In this document: in pieces, positions 30,309-41,656 of the stretch
Position numbering within the stretch: the stretch's first letter is position 1
Layout: each line of letters starts with the position of its first letter
From: Chimaeribacter coloradensis
GTDB lineage: Bacteria; Pseudomonadota; Gammaproteobacteria; Enterobacterales; Enterobacteriaceae
Assembly: GCF_002858715.1 (NCBI RefSeq)
Contig: NZ_PJZH01000020.1
Span: forward strand, 1-64,000
Reading direction: 5' to 3'
Length of the DNA stretch: 64,000 nt
Notes under the pieces: model-generated
The model's input: only the letters and a program-made list of their open reading frames with translations
Databases searched by the model: none
What the model was told of the DNA's origin: nothing
Made by a program: the position numbers and the translations under genes

Positions 30309-30857
30309 TTATCTCCCCTCCTGGTGTGTTGGCTGCGGCGCACCGTACACCGGTGCCTCCGCAAGAAATAGTTCAGTCAGCAGCAGCGGCTTGCCCGAGA
30401 GCCGCAGGCGCGAACGCCGCACCCAGCAGGCTTCGCCGCCTGCGCCCTCGTTTGCCAGCCCAAAATGGATATAGTCCCGCGTCAGTGCTGCGCCGCCGAA
30501 CAGGTAGCGCCCCAGCGGCACGGTGCCGAGGTCCACCAGCGCGCGGTCCGGGCCGGTGAGCGTCTCCTCCGGGATCAGCGTGCGCCCCAGCAGCCAGGGC
30601 ACGCCGTCCCCCAGCAGCACAATCTCGCGCAGCCAGTAGCGTGGGCTGTCCGGCAGGGCGTCCGCCTCTTCCGGCCGCAGCGCCGCCCGCGGGACAAACC
30701 CCTCGCGCACCGGCTGCACCGTCACTTCCCGGCAGTGCTGTTCGAAACGCCGGGTCATGGAGCCGATTTCGCCCAGCCAGTCGGCAATGTGCGGCGGCAC
30801 CGGCTCACCCGGGGCGAGCCAGTGCAAAGAAGCAGGAATCAGGAGCGCGTCAGGCAT
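30309..30857 (-). CDS. ubiC: Chorismate lyase
   Basis: Converts chorismate to 4-hydroxybenzoate and pyruvate, the first committed step of ubiquinone synthesis. The product shows [33 protein letters not shown] and [19 protein letters not shown]. The ATG at 30857 gives 182 residues, longer than E. coli UbiC (165) because of loop insertions around residues 70 and 150 and extended ends. A GTG 11 codons upstream is possible; neither has a strong ribosome-binding site. ubiA follows directly. Confidence 0.9.
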   Translation of the reverse strand: MPDALLIPASLHWLAPGEPVPPHIADWLGEIGSMTRRFEQHCREVTVQPVREGFVPRAALRPEEADALPDSPRYWLREIVLLGDGVPWLLGRTLIPEETLTGPDRALVDLGTVPLGRYLFGGAALTRDYIHFGLANEGAGGEACWVRRSRLRLSGKPLLLTELFLAEAPVYGAPQPTHQEGR

Positions 30858-31004
30858 GGGGGTCCGTTTCAAACAGGCTTGGGAAATCACAGGGCGCTAT
30901 TGTAACGCAGAAAAGCATTAGGGGAATGGGTGTGTTAACAAGCTACTAACCTGGCGGCAATACCTGACGGCACAGCCTGAGGGGGAAGGAAAGCGCGCCG
31001 TCAC

Positions 31005-31029
31005 GAAAAAAGGTGCGCCGGAGCGCACC
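31005..31029 (-). terminator. malM terminator
   Basis: GGTGCGC-CGGA-GCGCACC stem followed on the minus strand by six T; ends the malK-lamB-malM operon. Confidence 0.9.
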
Positions 31030-31061
31030 AATCATCCAGCCATAACCGGCGGCGTGGGGAG

Positions 31062-31997
31062 TTACCCCTTGCCTTTCACGCTGCCGATAAATGTTTGACG
31101 CGCGGTTTTGGAACCGAGGCGTTCCGCTTCATCCAGCAGTTTGAGGGCCTTATCAATCTCGCCGGCTTTTACCGCCTTGGTGATGGCCTGATTAAAGTAG
31201 CTTTCGGTGTCATTCAGCATCGGCTCGGCCGGTTTCGCCGGGGCAGGTGCCGGGGCCGGGGCGGCCGGGCGTGGGGCGGTATTGCCGACCACTACCGGAG
31301 CCGGGGCGGGGGCGGTAAAGGCCTGGCCAATCATGATATTGCCGGACTGCTGCTCCGCGCTGATTTTGATCTTCAGGGTGCCGCTGTCGCTGTGGCGCGC
31401 CACCGGATCCGGGATCGCAGGCACCGCATTGCCGACACCCGCCGCATAGGCTTTGGCCGGGTCAACCATCTGGGTGGTGCGCGCCAGATCCTGGCGGGTG
31501 GTGTAGACCAGCATGTAGATCTGTTTCTGGCCCAGCGCCGGGGTCAGTTTCAGCGTGCCTTCCAGCCGGTCACTGGAGATCACGCCCGGCTGCTGATAAG
31601 GGAAATAGCTGCTCGGGTAAAACGCGGCCGGGCGCATCTGCTCGTCCAGCACCAGCACATTCGGCGCATAGACCGAGCGGTTTTCCGCCACGCTGCTCAG
31701 CCGGATCTCCAGCGAGCCGCGGTCGGCCGGGAGTGCAAAGGCGGCAACCGCGCCCTGCACGTCGCCCTGGTTGATGCGGCTGCTGCTGCCGTCCAGGGTC
31801 AGGGTTTCATTGGCGGGCGGCACCAGCGGCACCCACGGGAGGCGCTGCAAGGTTTCCGCCGGGATCGCCGGGGCAGTGGCGACATCACTGGATACCGCCG
31901 GGGAAGGGGAAGAGGTCAGGGAGATGGCGTGTGCCGCCATCGGTGCCAGCGCCCCGATACTCAGGGAGAGGCAGAGGGAAAGCAGTGTTTTTTTCAT
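31062..31997 (-). CDS. malM: Maltose operon periplasmic protein
   Basis: Periplasmic protein of the maltose regulon whose exact role is unknown. Of 311 residues the first 24 form a signal peptide ending in AAHA. The family core includes TLQRLPWVPL, GEPL-like ANETLTLDGSSSRI and VYTTRQDLARTTQ; a Pro/Ala-rich linker (APAPAPAPAK) separates it from a helical C-terminus with SYFNQAITKAVKAGEIDKAL. Third gene after malK and lamB. Confidence 0.93.
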   Translation of the reverse strand: MKKTLLSLCLSLSIGALAPMAAHAISLTSSPSPAVSSDVATAPAIPAETLQRLPWVPLVPPANETLTLDGSSSRINQGDVQGAVAAFALPADRGSLEIRLSSVAENRSVYAPNVLVLDEQMRPAAFYPSSYFPYQQPGVISSDRLEGTLKLTPALGQKQIYMLVYTTRQDLARTTQMVDPAKAYAAGVGNAVPAIPDPVARHSDSGTLKIKISAEQQSGNIMIGQAFTAPAPAPVVVGNTAPRPAAPAPAPAPAKPAEPMLNDTESYFNQAITKAVKAGEIDKALKLLDEAERLGSKTARQTFIGSVKGKG

Positions 31998-32108
31998 GAT
32001 GAAACCCTTTTTGTGGAGCGGGAGCGCCGGCGTCAGGCAGGCAATGCACTGCGCCGGCTAATCTCTGAAACCATCCATAACAGGCTGACCGGCCGCAAAC
32101 CGGTCATG

Positions 32109-32130
32109 GCCGCCGGGTATCCCCGGCGGC
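32109..32130. repeat. Hairpin between lamB and malM
   Basis: GCCGCCGGG-TATC-CCCGGCGGC, 9-bp perfect stem, 9 bp after the lamB stop. Without a T-run on the minus strand it is more likely a 3'-end stabiliser or partial stop, comparable to the REP element found here in E. coli. Confidence 0.6.
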
Positions 32131-32138
32131 GCGGGGTC

Positions 32139-33413
<1,275 letters not shown>

Positions 33414-33457
33414 CTAAAATCTCCTGTTATGGAATTGCCTGATGGCATGTGCGTGCT

Positions 33458-34567
33458 TTAAACGCCCGGCTCTTCGTGCAGCCGTTGACAGGCCGAGCCA
33501 TCCTCACGGAACAGATGACAGCGATGTGGCGGCAGGCCGATAGCGAATGTTGCACCTTCTTCTACCAGCACAACGTCGTTCTGGCGGTAGACCAGGTTCT
33601 GACGCAGCGCAGGGATTTGGATATGGATCTGGGTCTCGTTGCCCAGTTGCTCGACGACCTGCACCTCGCCGGAGAGGGTCACCTCTGAGGCGTCACTCGG
33701 CAGCAGGTGCTCCGGGCGGATGCCCAGCGAGAGGTTGCTGCCGGGCTGGACGCCCTGCCCGGCTACCGGCAGCCAGACCTGCTGACGGTTCGGCAGTTCG
33801 AGCTGTACCCGCTCTGTTTCGGCGGCCAGCGCCTTCACCGGCAGGAAGTTCATTTTCGGCGAGCCGATAAACCCGGCGACAAAGCGGTTGGCCGGGTAGT
33901 GGTAGAGCGCCAGCGGTTTGCCCACCTGCGCCACACGCCCGGCGTCCAGCACCACGATCTTGTCGGCCAGGGTCATCGCCTCGACCTGATCGTGGGTGAC
34001 GTAGATCATGGTGCGCTTCAGGCGCTTGTGCAGGCGGGAGATCTCAATGCGCATCTGCACCCGCAGCGCCGCGTCGAGGTTGGAGAGCGGCTCATCCAGC
34101 AGGAAGACATCCGGCTCTGCCACCAGCGTACGGCCGATGGCGACGCGCTGGCGCTGGCCGCCGGAGAGTGCCTTCGGGCGGCGCTCCAGCAGGTGCGCCA
34201 GTTGCAGAATTTCAGAGACCTGGTTGACCCGCTGGCCGATCAGGCTCTTTTTGGCCCCGGCCAGTTTCAGGCCGAAGGACATGTTGTCCGCCACCGAGAG
34301 GTGGGGATAGAGGGCGTAGGACTGAAACACCATGCCGATGCCGCGCTCTGCGGGCGGCACCTCATTCATGCGCTTTTCACCAATCAGCAGGTTGCCGGAG
34401 GTGATCTCCTCCAGCCCGGCAATCATCCGCAACAGCGTGGACTTCCCGCAGCCGGACGGCCCGACAAACACCACAAACTCACCGTCATCGATCTCCAGGT
34501 TAATGTCTTTGGAGATCACGGTTTCACCGTAGGCTTTATGTACGTGCTGCAGCGTAACGCCCGCCAT
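33458..34567 (-). CDS. malK: Maltose/maltodextrin ABC transporter ATPase
   Basis: ATP-hydrolysing subunit of MalFGK2, which also restrains the activator MalT. The 369 residues show Walker [10 protein letters not shown], signature LSGGQRQR, Walker [14 protein letters not shown], the switch His (YVTHDQ) and a C-terminal regulatory OB-type domain. It heads malK-lamB-malM and diverges from malEFG. Confidence 0.96.
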   Translation of the reverse strand: MAGVTLQHVHKAYGETVISKDINLEIDDGEFVVFVGPSGCGKSTLLRMIAGLEEITSGNLLIGEKRMNEVPPAERGIGMVFQSYALYPHLSVADNMSFGLKLAGAKKSLIGQRVNQVSEILQLAHLLERRPKALSGGQRQRVAIGRTLVAEPDVFLLDEPLSNLDAALRVQMRIEISRLHKRLKRTMIYVTHDQVEAMTLADKIVVLDAGRVAQVGKPLALYHYPANRFVAGFIGSPKMNFLPVKALAAETERVQLELPNRQQVWLPVAGQGVQPGSNLSLGIRPEHLLPSDASEVTLSGEVQVVEQLGNETQIHIQIPALRQNLVYRQNDVVLVEEGATFAIGLPPHRCHLFREDGSACQRLHEEPGV

Positions 34568-34668
34568 GCAAGACTCCTTTCTGCCAAGAATTTATGTGGT
34601 GAATTAATTGCTGCTGAGGATGCGCGTTTGTAATCAGCCGGTAATCATCCGTTACAAGGTTTTTCATG

Positions 34669-34691
34669 GGGGAGGAGCCGGGAGGATGAGA
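34669..34691 (+). promoter_or_regulatory. Two MalT boxes on the malK side
   Basis: GGGGAGGAGC (34669-34678) and GAGGATGAGA (34682-34691) match the MalT consensus GGGGAKGAGG at 9 and 8 of 10 positions and lie 13 bp apart as direct repeats. Confidence 0.7.
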
Positions 34692-34733
34692 GGAAACAGG
34701 CGGGGTACAAAAGTTCCGGCCCAATGCCAAGTT

Positions 34734-34812
34734 TGTGATCCGGCTTACAAAAACAGCCTGTTGATTCTGTGCCTGATCCCACAGAACCGGCCGGAGTGTT
34801 AACTGGATCACA
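34734..34812. promoter_or_regulatory. Three CRP-like sites in the mal control region
   Basis: TGTGA-N6-TTACA (34734-34749), TGTGC-N6-CCACA (34768-34783) and TGTTA-N6-TCACA (34797-34812) resemble TGTGA-N6-TCACA. Their spacings of 34 and 29 bp recall the multiple CRP sites that reposition MalT in E. coli. Confidence 0.65.
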
Positions 34813-34840
34813 ACTCCTTTTGCGGGGGCGTAGAGGGGGG

Positions 34841-34850
34841 GAGGATGAGC
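34841..34850 (+). promoter_or_regulatory. MalT box proximal to malE
   Basis: GAGGATGAGC, 8 of 10 to the MalT consensus, centred about 38 bp before the inferred malE start site. Confidence 0.65.
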
Positions 34851-34963
34851 CTGTATCAGATTGTGAACGACTATGACGGCGCTGAAACTCTTTCACCCCG
34901 GCCGCGCCAGCTTTCTGGGCTGTCTGCGTCGCTGCCTACTGACACGGATAACAGGACAGGATT

Positions 34964-36166
34964 ATGACTCACACACGTAACAGGTCTGGCTTTACCCGCA
35001 CGCTGGCCCTCTCTGCGCTGGCCACGCTGGTGCTTTCCGCCCCGGCCCTGGCCAAAATCGAAGAGGGCAAACTGGTCATCTGGATCAACGGTGACAAGGG
35101 TTACAACGGGCTGGCCGAGGTGGGCAAACGCTTTGAAAAAGACACCGGCATCAAGGTCACCGTGGAGCACCCGGACAAGCTGGAGGAGAAATACCCGCAG
35201 GTCGCGGCTACCGGCGACGGCCCGGACATCATCTTCTGGGCGCATGACCGCTTCGGCGGCTACGCCCAGTCCGGCCTGCTGGCGGAGATCCACCCCTCCC
35301 AGGCCACGCAGGACAAGCTGTTCCCCTTCACCTGGGACGCGGTGAAATTTGACGGCAAAGTGATCGGCTACCCGGTGGCGGTGGAAGCGCTGTCGCTGAT
35401 CTACAACAAAGACCTGATCAAAACCCCGCCGAAAACCTGGGAAGAGATCCCGGCGCTGGACAAAGAACTGCGCGCCAAAGGCAAGAGCGCCATCATGTGG
35501 AACCTCCAGGAGCCCTACTTCACCTGGCCGATTATCGCGGCAGACGGCGGCTACGCCTACAAGCTGGAGAACGGCAAATACAACGTGAAAGATGTCGGCG
35601 TGAATAACGCCGGGTCACAGGCGGGGCTGCAATTCATCGTCGATCTGGTGAAGAACAAGCACATCAACGCCGACACCGACTTCTCCATCGCGGAAGCCGC
35701 CTTTAACAAGGGCGAAACGGCGATGACCATCAACGGCCCGTGGGCGTGGGGCAACATCGAGCAGAGCAAGGTGAACTACGGCGTGGCGGTGCTGCCGACC
35801 TTCAAAGGCAAGCCGTCCAAGCCGTTCGTCGGCGTGCTGACCGCCGGGATCAACGCCGCCAGCCCGAACAAAGAGCTGGCGACCGAGTTCCTGGAGAACT
35901 ACCTGCTGACGGACGAAGGGCTGGCGCAGGTCAACAAAGACAAGCCGCTGGGCGCGGTGGCACTGAAGTCCTATCAGGCGCAACTGGAGAAAGATCCGAA
36001 GATTGCCGCCACCATGGAAAACTCCAAAAATGGCGAAATCATGCCGAACATCCCGCAGATGAGCGCCTTCTGGTATGCCGAACGCAGCGCGGTGATCAAC
36101 GCCGTCTCCGGCCGCCAGAGCGTGAAGCAGGCACTGGATGATGTGCAGGCCCGCATTACCAAGTAA
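34964..36166 (+). CDS. malE: Maltose-binding periplasmic protein
   Basis: Periplasmic binding protein that delivers maltose and maltodextrins to MalFGK2. The 400 residues begin with a 30-residue signal peptide ending APALA, and the mature protein starts [65 protein letters not shown] and GPWAWGNI contain the aromatic ligand contacts known in MBP. First gene of malEFG. Confidence 0.97.
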   Translation: MTHTRNRSGFTRTLALSALATLVLSAPALAKIEEGKLVIWINGDKGYNGLAEVGKRFEKDTGIKVTVEHPDKLEEKYPQVAATGDGPDIIFWAHDRFGGYAQSGLLAEIHPSQATQDKLFPFTWDAVKFDGKVIGYPVAVEALSLIYNKDLIKTPPKTWEEIPALDKELRAKGKSAIMWNLQEPYFTWPIIAADGGYAYKLENGKYNVKDVGVNNAGSQAGLQFIVDLVKNKHINADTDFSIAEAAFNKGETAMTINGPWAWGNIEQSKVNYGVAVLPTFKGKPSKPFVGVLTAGINAASPNKELATEFLENYLLTDEGLAQVNKDKPLGAVALKSYQAQLEKDPKIAATMENSKNGEIMPNIPQMSAFWYAERSAVINAVSGRQSVKQALDDVQARITK

Positions 36167-36174
36167 TGCCCCGT

Positions 36175-36198
36175 CCCGCCGCCCGGCCGGGCGGCGGG
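36175..36198. repeat. 24-bp perfect palindrome between malE and malF
   Basis: CCCGCCGCCCGG followed by its exact complement. It lies 8 bp after the malE stop with no T-run, so it probably stabilises or partly ends the malE message, giving more MalE than MalFG, the role taken by REP elements in E. coli. Confidence 0.7.
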
Positions 36199-36235
36199 CG
36201 TGCCCTCCCCCCGAATTCTCGCAAGGAATGTCGTT

Positions 36236-37807
36236 ATGCAGTTGACCCGTACCGATCGTGCCGGCCGCCGCCCCACCGCCTGGTGGCAGCGTGATCCGCT
36301 GAAGTGGTTGGTTATTGGCCTGTTCGCCCTGTTCACCGCCTACCTGGTGGTGCTGATGTACGCCCAGGGCGAGTACCTGTTTGCCATCGTCACGTTGGTG
36401 CTGCTGAGCGCCGGATTGTATATTTTCGCCAACCGCCGCACCTACGCCTGGCGTTACGTCTACCCCGGGCTGGCCGGGATGGGGCTGTTCGTCCTGTTCC
36501 CGCTGGTCGCGACCATTGCCATCGCCTTTACCAACTACAGCAGCACCAACCAGCTCACCTTTGAGCGCGCGCAATCGGTGCTGATGCAGCGCCAGTACCA
36601 GGCCGGTGACACCTACGCCTTCGCGCTCTACCCGGCGGGCGACAAGTGGCGGTTGCAGCTCACCGACGCAGCGAAAAATGAACAGTGGATCTCCCAGCCG
36701 TTCACCCTTGGGCCGAACCCGCCGCCGCTGGAGATGCAGGCGCAGCAGACCGCGCCGGAAGGGGAAAAAGCCACGCTGCGCGTGGTGACGCAGAACCGAC
36801 AGGCGATGAGCGCGCTGGTGGCGCACCTGCCGCAGGGCAGCGACCTGCGCATGAGCTCGCTGCGCCAGTTCTCCGGCACCGCCCCGCTCTACACCCTGGC
36901 GGAAGACAACACCACCCTGACCAATAACCAGACCCGGGTGGTCTATAAACCGAACCCGGACACTGGCTTCTACCAGGCCACTGACGCTGACGGCAACTGG
37001 CAGGCAGAGAAGCTCAGCCCCGGCTTTACCGTCGGCATCGGCTGGAAAAACTTCCTGCGCGTGATGCAGGATGACGGCATCCAGAAACCGTTCCTGTCGA
37101 TCTTCGTCTGGACGATTGTTTTCTCACTGCTGACGGTGGTGCTGACGGTGGCGGTGGGCATGGTGCTCGCCTGCCTGGTGCAGTGGGAGGCGCTGAAAGG
37201 CAAGGCGCTCTACCGCGTGCTGCTGATCCTGCCCTATGCAGTGCCGTCGTTTATCTCGATTCTGATCTTCAAGGGGCTGTTTAACCAGAGCTTCGGTGAG
37301 ATCAACCTGATGCTCGGCGCGCTGTTCGGCATCAAACCCGCCTGGTTCAGCGACCCGACCACCGCCAAGGCGATGGTGCTGATTGTGAACACCTGGCTCG
37401 GCTACCCCTACATGATGATCCTCTGCATGGGGCTGCTGAAGGCGATCCCGGAAGACCTGTATGAGGCCTCGGCGATGGATGGCGCGACGCCGTTCCAGAA
37501 CTTCTTCCGCATCACGCTGCCGCTGCTGATCACCCCGCTGACGCCGCTGATGATCGCCAGTTTCGCCTTTAACTTTAATAACTTTGTGCTGATCCAGCTG
37601 CTGACCAACGGCGGCCCCGACCGGCTCGGCACCACCACCCCGGCCGGGTACACCGACCTGCTGGTGAGCTACACCTACCGCATCGCCTTCGAGGGCGGCG
37701 GCGGGCAGGACTTCGGCCTGGCGGCGGCGATCGCCACCCTGATTTTCCTGCTGGTGGGGGCGCTGGCGATCCTCAACCTGAAAGCCACCAAAATGAACTT
37801 TGACTAA
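36236..37807 (+). CDS. malF: Maltose ABC transporter permease MalF
   Basis: Inner-membrane subunit of MalFGK2. The ATG at 36236, behind AAGGA, gives 523 residues. YLVVLMYAQGEYLFA and YAWRYVYPGLAGMGLFVLFPL mark the first membrane helices, then a large periplasmic P2 loop, then the transport domain with the EAA motif EASAMDGATPFQNFF that docks on MalK. The C-terminus (NLKATKMNFD) matches MalF. malG follows 12 bp on. Confidence 0.96.
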   Translation: MQLTRTDRAGRRPTAWWQRDPLKWLVIGLFALFTAYLVVLMYAQGEYLFAIVTLVLLSAGLYIFANRRTYAWRYVYPGLAGMGLFVLFPLVATIAIAFTNYSSTNQLTFERAQSVLMQRQYQAGDTYAFALYPAGDKWRLQLTDAAKNEQWISQPFTLGPNPPPLEMQAQQTAPEGEKATLRVVTQNRQAMSALVAHLPQGSDLRMSSLRQFSGTAPLYTLAEDNTTLTNNQTRVVYKPNPDTGFYQATDADGNWQAEKLSPGFTVGIGWKNFLRVMQDDGIQKPFLSIFVWTIVFSLLTVVLTVAVGMVLACLVQWEALKGKALYRVLLILPYAVPSFISILIFKGLFNQSFGEINLMLGALFGIKPAWFSDPTTAKAMVLIVNTWLGYPYMMILCMGLLKAIPEDLYEASAMDGATPFQNFFRITLPLLITPLTPLMIASFAFNFNNFVLIQLLTNGGPDRLGTTTPAGYTDLLVSYTYRIAFEGGGGQDFGLAAAIATLIFLLVGALAILNLKATKMNFD

Positions 37808-37819
37808 GGAGAGCCGCCG

Positions 37820-38710
37820 ATGGGCATGGTAAAACCAAAATCGCAGCGCGTACGCCTGCTGGTGACGCACCTGCTGCTGATCGCGTTTGTGGCGATGATT
37901 ATGTTCCCGCTGCTGATGGTGGTGGCGATCTCACTGCGCCCCGGCAACTTTGCCACCGGCAGCCTGATCCCCGATCAGATCTCCTGGGACCACTGGCGGC
38001 TGGCGCTGGGCTTCAGCGTGACCCACGCGGACGGCAGCGTGACGCCGCCGCCCTTCCCGGTGCTGCTGTGGCTGTGGAACTCGGTGAAGATCGCGTTTAT
38101 CACCGCCATCGGCATCGTGACGCTCTCGACCACCTGCGCCTACGCCTTTGCGCGGATGCGTTTCCGCGGCAAAGGCAATTTGCTGCGCGGGATGCTGATT
38201 TTCCAGATGTTCCCGGCGGTGCTGTCGCTGGTGGCGCTTTATGCGCTGTTTGACCGCCTCGGCCAGTATCTGCCGTTTATCGGGCTGAATACCCACGGCG
38301 GCGCGATCTTCGCCTATATGGGCGGCATCGCGCTGCATGTGTGGACGATCAAGGGCTATTTCGAGACGATTGATAACTCGCTGGAGGAGGCGGCGTCCCT
38401 GGACGGCGCGACGCCGTGGCAGGCGTTCCGGCTGGTGCTGCTGCCGCTGTCGGTGCCGATTCTGGCGGTGGTATTTATCCTGTCGTTTATCGCCGCGATC
38501 ACCGAGGTGCCGGTGGCTTCCCTGCTGCTGCGGGATGTGAACAGCTACACGCTGGCGGTGGGGATGCAGCAGTACCTCAACCCGCAGAACTATTTATGGG
38601 GCGATTTTGCCGCCTCTGCCGTGCTCTCCGCCATCCCGATCACGGCCATCTTCCTGCTGGCACAGCGCTGGCTGGTCGGTGGCCTGACCGCCGGGGGGGT
38701 GAAGGGGTAA
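37820..38710 (+). CDS. malG: Maltose ABC transporter permease MalG
   Basis: Second membrane subunit of MalFGK2, 296 residues as in E. coli. The start [20 protein letters not shown] follows [23 protein letters not shown] is typical, the EAA motif is [15 protein letters not shown], and the short C-terminal tail (GLTAGGVKG) reaches into the MalK dimer. Last gene of malEFG. Confidence 0.96.
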   Translation: MGMVKPKSQRVRLLVTHLLLIAFVAMIMFPLLMVVAISLRPGNFATGSLIPDQISWDHWRLALGFSVTHADGSVTPPPFPVLLWLWNSVKIAFITAIGIVTLSTTCAYAFARMRFRGKGNLLRGMLIFQMFPAVLSLVALYALFDRLGQYLPFIGLNTHGGAIFAYMGGIALHVWTIKGYFETIDNSLEEAASLDGATPWQAFRLVLLPLSVPILAVVFILSFIAAITEVPVASLLLRDVNSYTLAVGMQQYLNPQNYLWGDFAASAVLSAIPITAIFLLAQRWLVGGLTAGGVKG

Positions 38711-38752
38711 CCCTCGTTTTGTGCCGTTATTGTTGGATTTACCTGTGTCTTG

Positions 38753-38778
38753 GGCGGCCGTTGCGGGCCGCCTTTTTT
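38753..38778 (+). terminator. malG terminator
   Basis: GGCGGCC-N6-GGCCGCC stem followed by six T, about 43 bp after malG. Confidence 0.9.
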
Positions 38779-38819
38779 ATGGCGGGCGTCTTCCCCTCTG
38801 TCTGGGTAAGACAGCCCCT

Positions 38820-39857
38820 TTAGCCCAGGGTCACAATCGCCGGGGAGGGCTGGCGGAAGGCTTTCTCCAGAATCTCCAGATTCGTCAACGCTTCCTGCTC
38901 GCTGATGTAGCTGGGTTTGCCGTGGGTCAGCGTCTCATACAGCGCATCGTAAACCCGGCCATAATCCCCCGGCACCGCCGGGATCTCCTCCCGCACGCTC
39001 TCCCCCTGCGCATTCAGGTACACCATCACCGCCTTTTCATGATCCTCGGCAAAACCGGCGTCGCCGGGCATGATGCCCGCTTTCAGGCTGGTTTCCTGCT
39101 GGTCGATGCGATAGCGGATAAAGGAGCCGCGGGTGCCGTGGACGGTAAATTTCGGGTAGCTGAGGGCGACCAGGTGGCTGGTTTTCACTATCGCTTTGGT
39201 GCGCGGGTAGTAGAGCTGCACGTCGAAGGTGTCATCCGGGTTGGCCGGGTTGCGTACTGAGCGCAGGTCATACCCCACCTTTTGCGGCCTGCCCAGCAGG
39301 GCGATGATTTGATCGAGGGTGTGCACCCCCAGACCATACAGCGCGCCGTTGAACGGGCTGCCGGGGCGGGTCTCCGCCTCCGGCCGGAAATAGTCGAAAT
39401 GGCTCTCAATCTCCACGATGTCGCCGAGTTTCCCGCTGTCGATCGCCTGCTTCATGGTGAGGAAACAGCTGTCAAAGCGGCGGTTCTGGAACGGCGTTAC
39501 CGTCAGCCCCTTTTCCCGCGCCAGCGCATACAGCGCTTCCGCCTCGGCCAGCGTGGTGGTAAACGGCTTCTCAACCAGCACATGTTTTCCGTGCTCCAGG
39601 CAGAGCCGGGCGTAATGGTAGTGGCTTTCCGGCGGCGTGCAGACCGTCACCAGCGTCACGGTGTCATCATGCAGAATGTCATTCAGCTCTTCAGTAAAAC
39701 GGATGCCCTGATACGCAGGCAGGGATTCCTGTTCCGGTTTGCGTCGCCGGGCATAAATCCATTTCACATTAAATTTATCCTTGCGTGCCAGCACATAGGG
39801 CAGATGATAACGGGTGGTGCTTTTACCAAACGCAATATAGGCGATATTCATCAACAT
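38820..39857 (-). CDS. yhhX: Gfo/Idh/MocA family oxidoreductase, YhhX-like
   Basis: NAD(P)-dependent oxidoreductase of 345 residues. The start IAYIAFGKSTTRYHLPYVLARKD, the EKPFTTTLAEAE Rossmann segment, FQNRRFDSCFLTMKQAIDSGKLG, SHFDYFRPEAET, YGLGVHTLDQI and the end NLEILEKAFRQPSPAIVTL match E. coli YhhX closely over the full length, so the name is well supported although the substrate is unknown. The second ATG (39851) is better placed behind AGGA than the first. In E. coli yhhX lies elsewhere; here it diverges from a PTS gene pair. Confidence 0.85.
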   Translation of the reverse strand: MLMNIAYIAFGKSTTRYHLPYVLARKDKFNVKWIYARRRKPEQESLPAYQGIRFTEELNDILHDDTVTLVTVCTPPESHYHYARLCLEHGKHVLVEKPFTTTLAEAEALYALAREKGLTVTPFQNRRFDSCFLTMKQAIDSGKLGDIVEIESHFDYFRPEAETRPGSPFNGALYGLGVHTLDQIIALLGRPQKVGYDLRSVRNPANPDDTFDVQLYYPRTKAIVKTSHLVALSYPKFTVHGTRGSFIRYRIDQQETSLKAGIMPGDAGFAEDHEKAVMVYLNAQGESVREEIPAVPGDYGRVYDALYETLTHGKPSYISEQEALTNLEILEKAFRQPSPAIVTLG

Positions 39858-40298
39858 ATTTCCTGATTAACGCGACAACGAGGCAATGAAAATAACTTCT
39901 TTAGCGTATTAAGACGTTATTTCCCCTGCCACCAAAAAGTAATAAACAAGCCATTTAAAACCCTATCGTTTTTGTTTAAATCTATATTGATCACACTTTT
40001 CGTAAAAACACTGATTTATCCGGCACAGTCGGCAGATCTACTTTTATATAAAATTCAATGGCTTTTCTATGATGACATTCACTGACTTAATATATCTTCA
40101 CCTGTTACTTTGTGCCGTACGCATAGCATGCCGGATAAAACACTGCGCGAAATTATAACAATATCGCTTTTCGCGTAAAAGCCGCCCGGTTTACGCTAAA
40201 AACAGTTGACTTATTTACAGGTGAATTTCACCCTCGCCCTGTTTATACAGAGACGTTCCCCGCCACTGTTTTGCCATTCGCTGAATAACACGGAGATC
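39858..40298. promoter_or_regulatory. AT-rich divergent region yhhX / PTS
   Basis: 441 bp without a gene, visibly AT-rich. Inverted repeats that could bind regulators: GCTTTT-N5-AAAAGC (40166-40182), a related TTTTCGTAAAA (39997-40007), and GGTGAA-T-TTCACC (40220-40232). TTGATCACA near 39988 is a half-match to a CRP site. No regulator gene lies nearby. Confidence 0.5.
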
Positions 40299-41645
40299 AT
40301 GGTGAAAGAGAAACTATTCCAGAAAATCATGTGGCTCGCCCAAAAAATGGGATCGCAAATTCATTTACGATCTATGCGTGACGCCTTCATCACCTTAATT
40401 CCCTTTCTGGTGCTGTCGGGCATGATGATCTTATTTAATAACGTTGTGATCGCCCCGGACGGGTTTTTATCCGCCCTGATCTCCCCTGACCGCCTGGCAG
40501 ACTGGCAAACCGTGGGGAATAAGGTGGTTAACGGGACGATGAATATTCTCGGTGTGCTGATCGGCATCCTGTTTTCGTTTAACCTGGCGCGTAACCGCCA
40601 GTACAGCACCCCCTTGATGCCCGCGTTGGTGACGGTCGCCTGCCTGTTTGTGCTGATGCCGGTCGCGCTGCCGTTTGTGCCGGTCAGCGGCGGCAACGCG
40701 GTGATGGTCACCGGGGCAGCCGCCTATTCACTACTGGGCACCAGCGGTACCTTTGTCGCGCTGATGTGTGGGGCGCTGGCGACGGAGCTGTTTGTCTGGG
40801 TCAGTAAAAACAAACGGTTACAGATACGGATTGAGGGCAACGTACCGCCCGCCGTCACGCAATCTTTCAATACGCTGTTTGCCGTGATGATCACCATCCT
40901 GCTGTTTGCCGTCGGCTCTTATCTGGTGGCGACCCTGACGGGCCATGAATTCCATGAGGCGATCAACGTGCTGATCCAGGCGCCGCTGCTGGGGCTGACC
41001 ACCAGCCTGCCCGGCTTCCTGCTGCTCGACATCATCAATAATGCGCTGTTTTCCCTCGGCATTAATCCCGGCGGCATTACCGGCGCGGTGCTTGAGCCGC
41101 CGTTGCTGGTCGCCATGCAGCAAAATATGGATGCCTGGGCCGCCGGGCGGGAGATCCCCAACATTATTGTCCGCCCGTTCAGCGATCTGTATGGGCGGAT
41201 GGGCGGCACCGGCATTACGCTCTGCCTGATTCTGGCGGTGTTTATCAGAAGCCGCCGCAGCGATCTGCGCTCCTTCTCAAAAACGGTGATACCTACCACG
41301 CTGTTTAATATCAACGAGCCGGTGATTTTCGGCTTCCCGATTGTGTTCAGCCCTATCCTGATGATTCCCTTTACCTTTATTCCCAGTCTGCTCTATATCC
41401 TGGCCTGGTATGCCACCGCATGGGGATGGGTGTCGCGCATTGTGGTGTATGTGCCCTGGTCGGTGCCGCCGCTGATTTCAGGCTACTTAGCCAGCGGCGG
41501 GGATTACCGCAACGTCGTCCTTCAGGCACTGCTGATCGCCATCGGCGTGCTGCTCTATATGCCGTTTCTGATGCTGTATGAAAAAGTGCTGGCAGCCGCA
41601 GAACAGCAGGCCGCCTCCGGCACCGTGCCTCCTCCCCATGCGTAA
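40299..41645 (+). CDS. PTS lactose/cellobiose-type IIC component
   Basis: Sugar-transporting membrane domain of the Lac (glucose-lactose) PTS superfamily, 448 residues from the ATG at 40299, which follows CGGAGATC. About ten hydrophobic segments; motifs typical of ChbC/CelB-like proteins include the N-terminal SMRDAFITLIPFLVLSGMM, NALFSLGINPGGITGAVLEPP, and FNINEPVIFGFPIVFSPILMIPF. The IIB gene follows at once, but no IIA or phospho-glycosidase is present, so the sugar is uncertain; a beta-glucoside or diacetylchitobiose-like disaccharide is only the family default. Confidence 0.85.
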   Translation: MVKEKLFQKIMWLAQKMGSQIHLRSMRDAFITLIPFLVLSGMMILFNNVVIAPDGFLSALISPDRLADWQTVGNKVVNGTMNILGVLIGILFSFNLARNRQYSTPLMPALVTVACLFVLMPVALPFVPVSGGNAVMVTGAAAYSLLGTSGTFVALMCGALATELFVWVSKNKRLQIRIEGNVPPAVTQSFNTLFAVMITILLFAVGSYLVATLTGHEFHEAINVLIQAPLLGLTTSLPGFLLLDIINNALFSLGINPGGITGAVLEPPLLVAMQQNMDAWAAGREIPNIIVRPFSDLYGRMGGTGITLCLILAVFIRSRRSDLRSFSKTVIPTTLFNINEPVIFGFPIVFSPILMIPFTFIPSLLYILAWYATAWGWVSRIVVYVPWSVPPLISGYLASGGDYRNVVLQALLIAIGVLLYMPFLMLYEKVLAAAEQQAASGTVPPPHA

Positions 41646-41656
41646 TAAGGTGATGA

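Larger units (their letters stand above)
34568..34963. promoter_or_regulatory. Divergent malK/malE control region
   Basis: 396 bp holding both mal promoters. MalT boxes and CRP-like sites are listed apart. A likely malE -10 is TATGAC at 34872-34877, correctly spaced from the MalT box at 34841. Confidence 0.8.
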
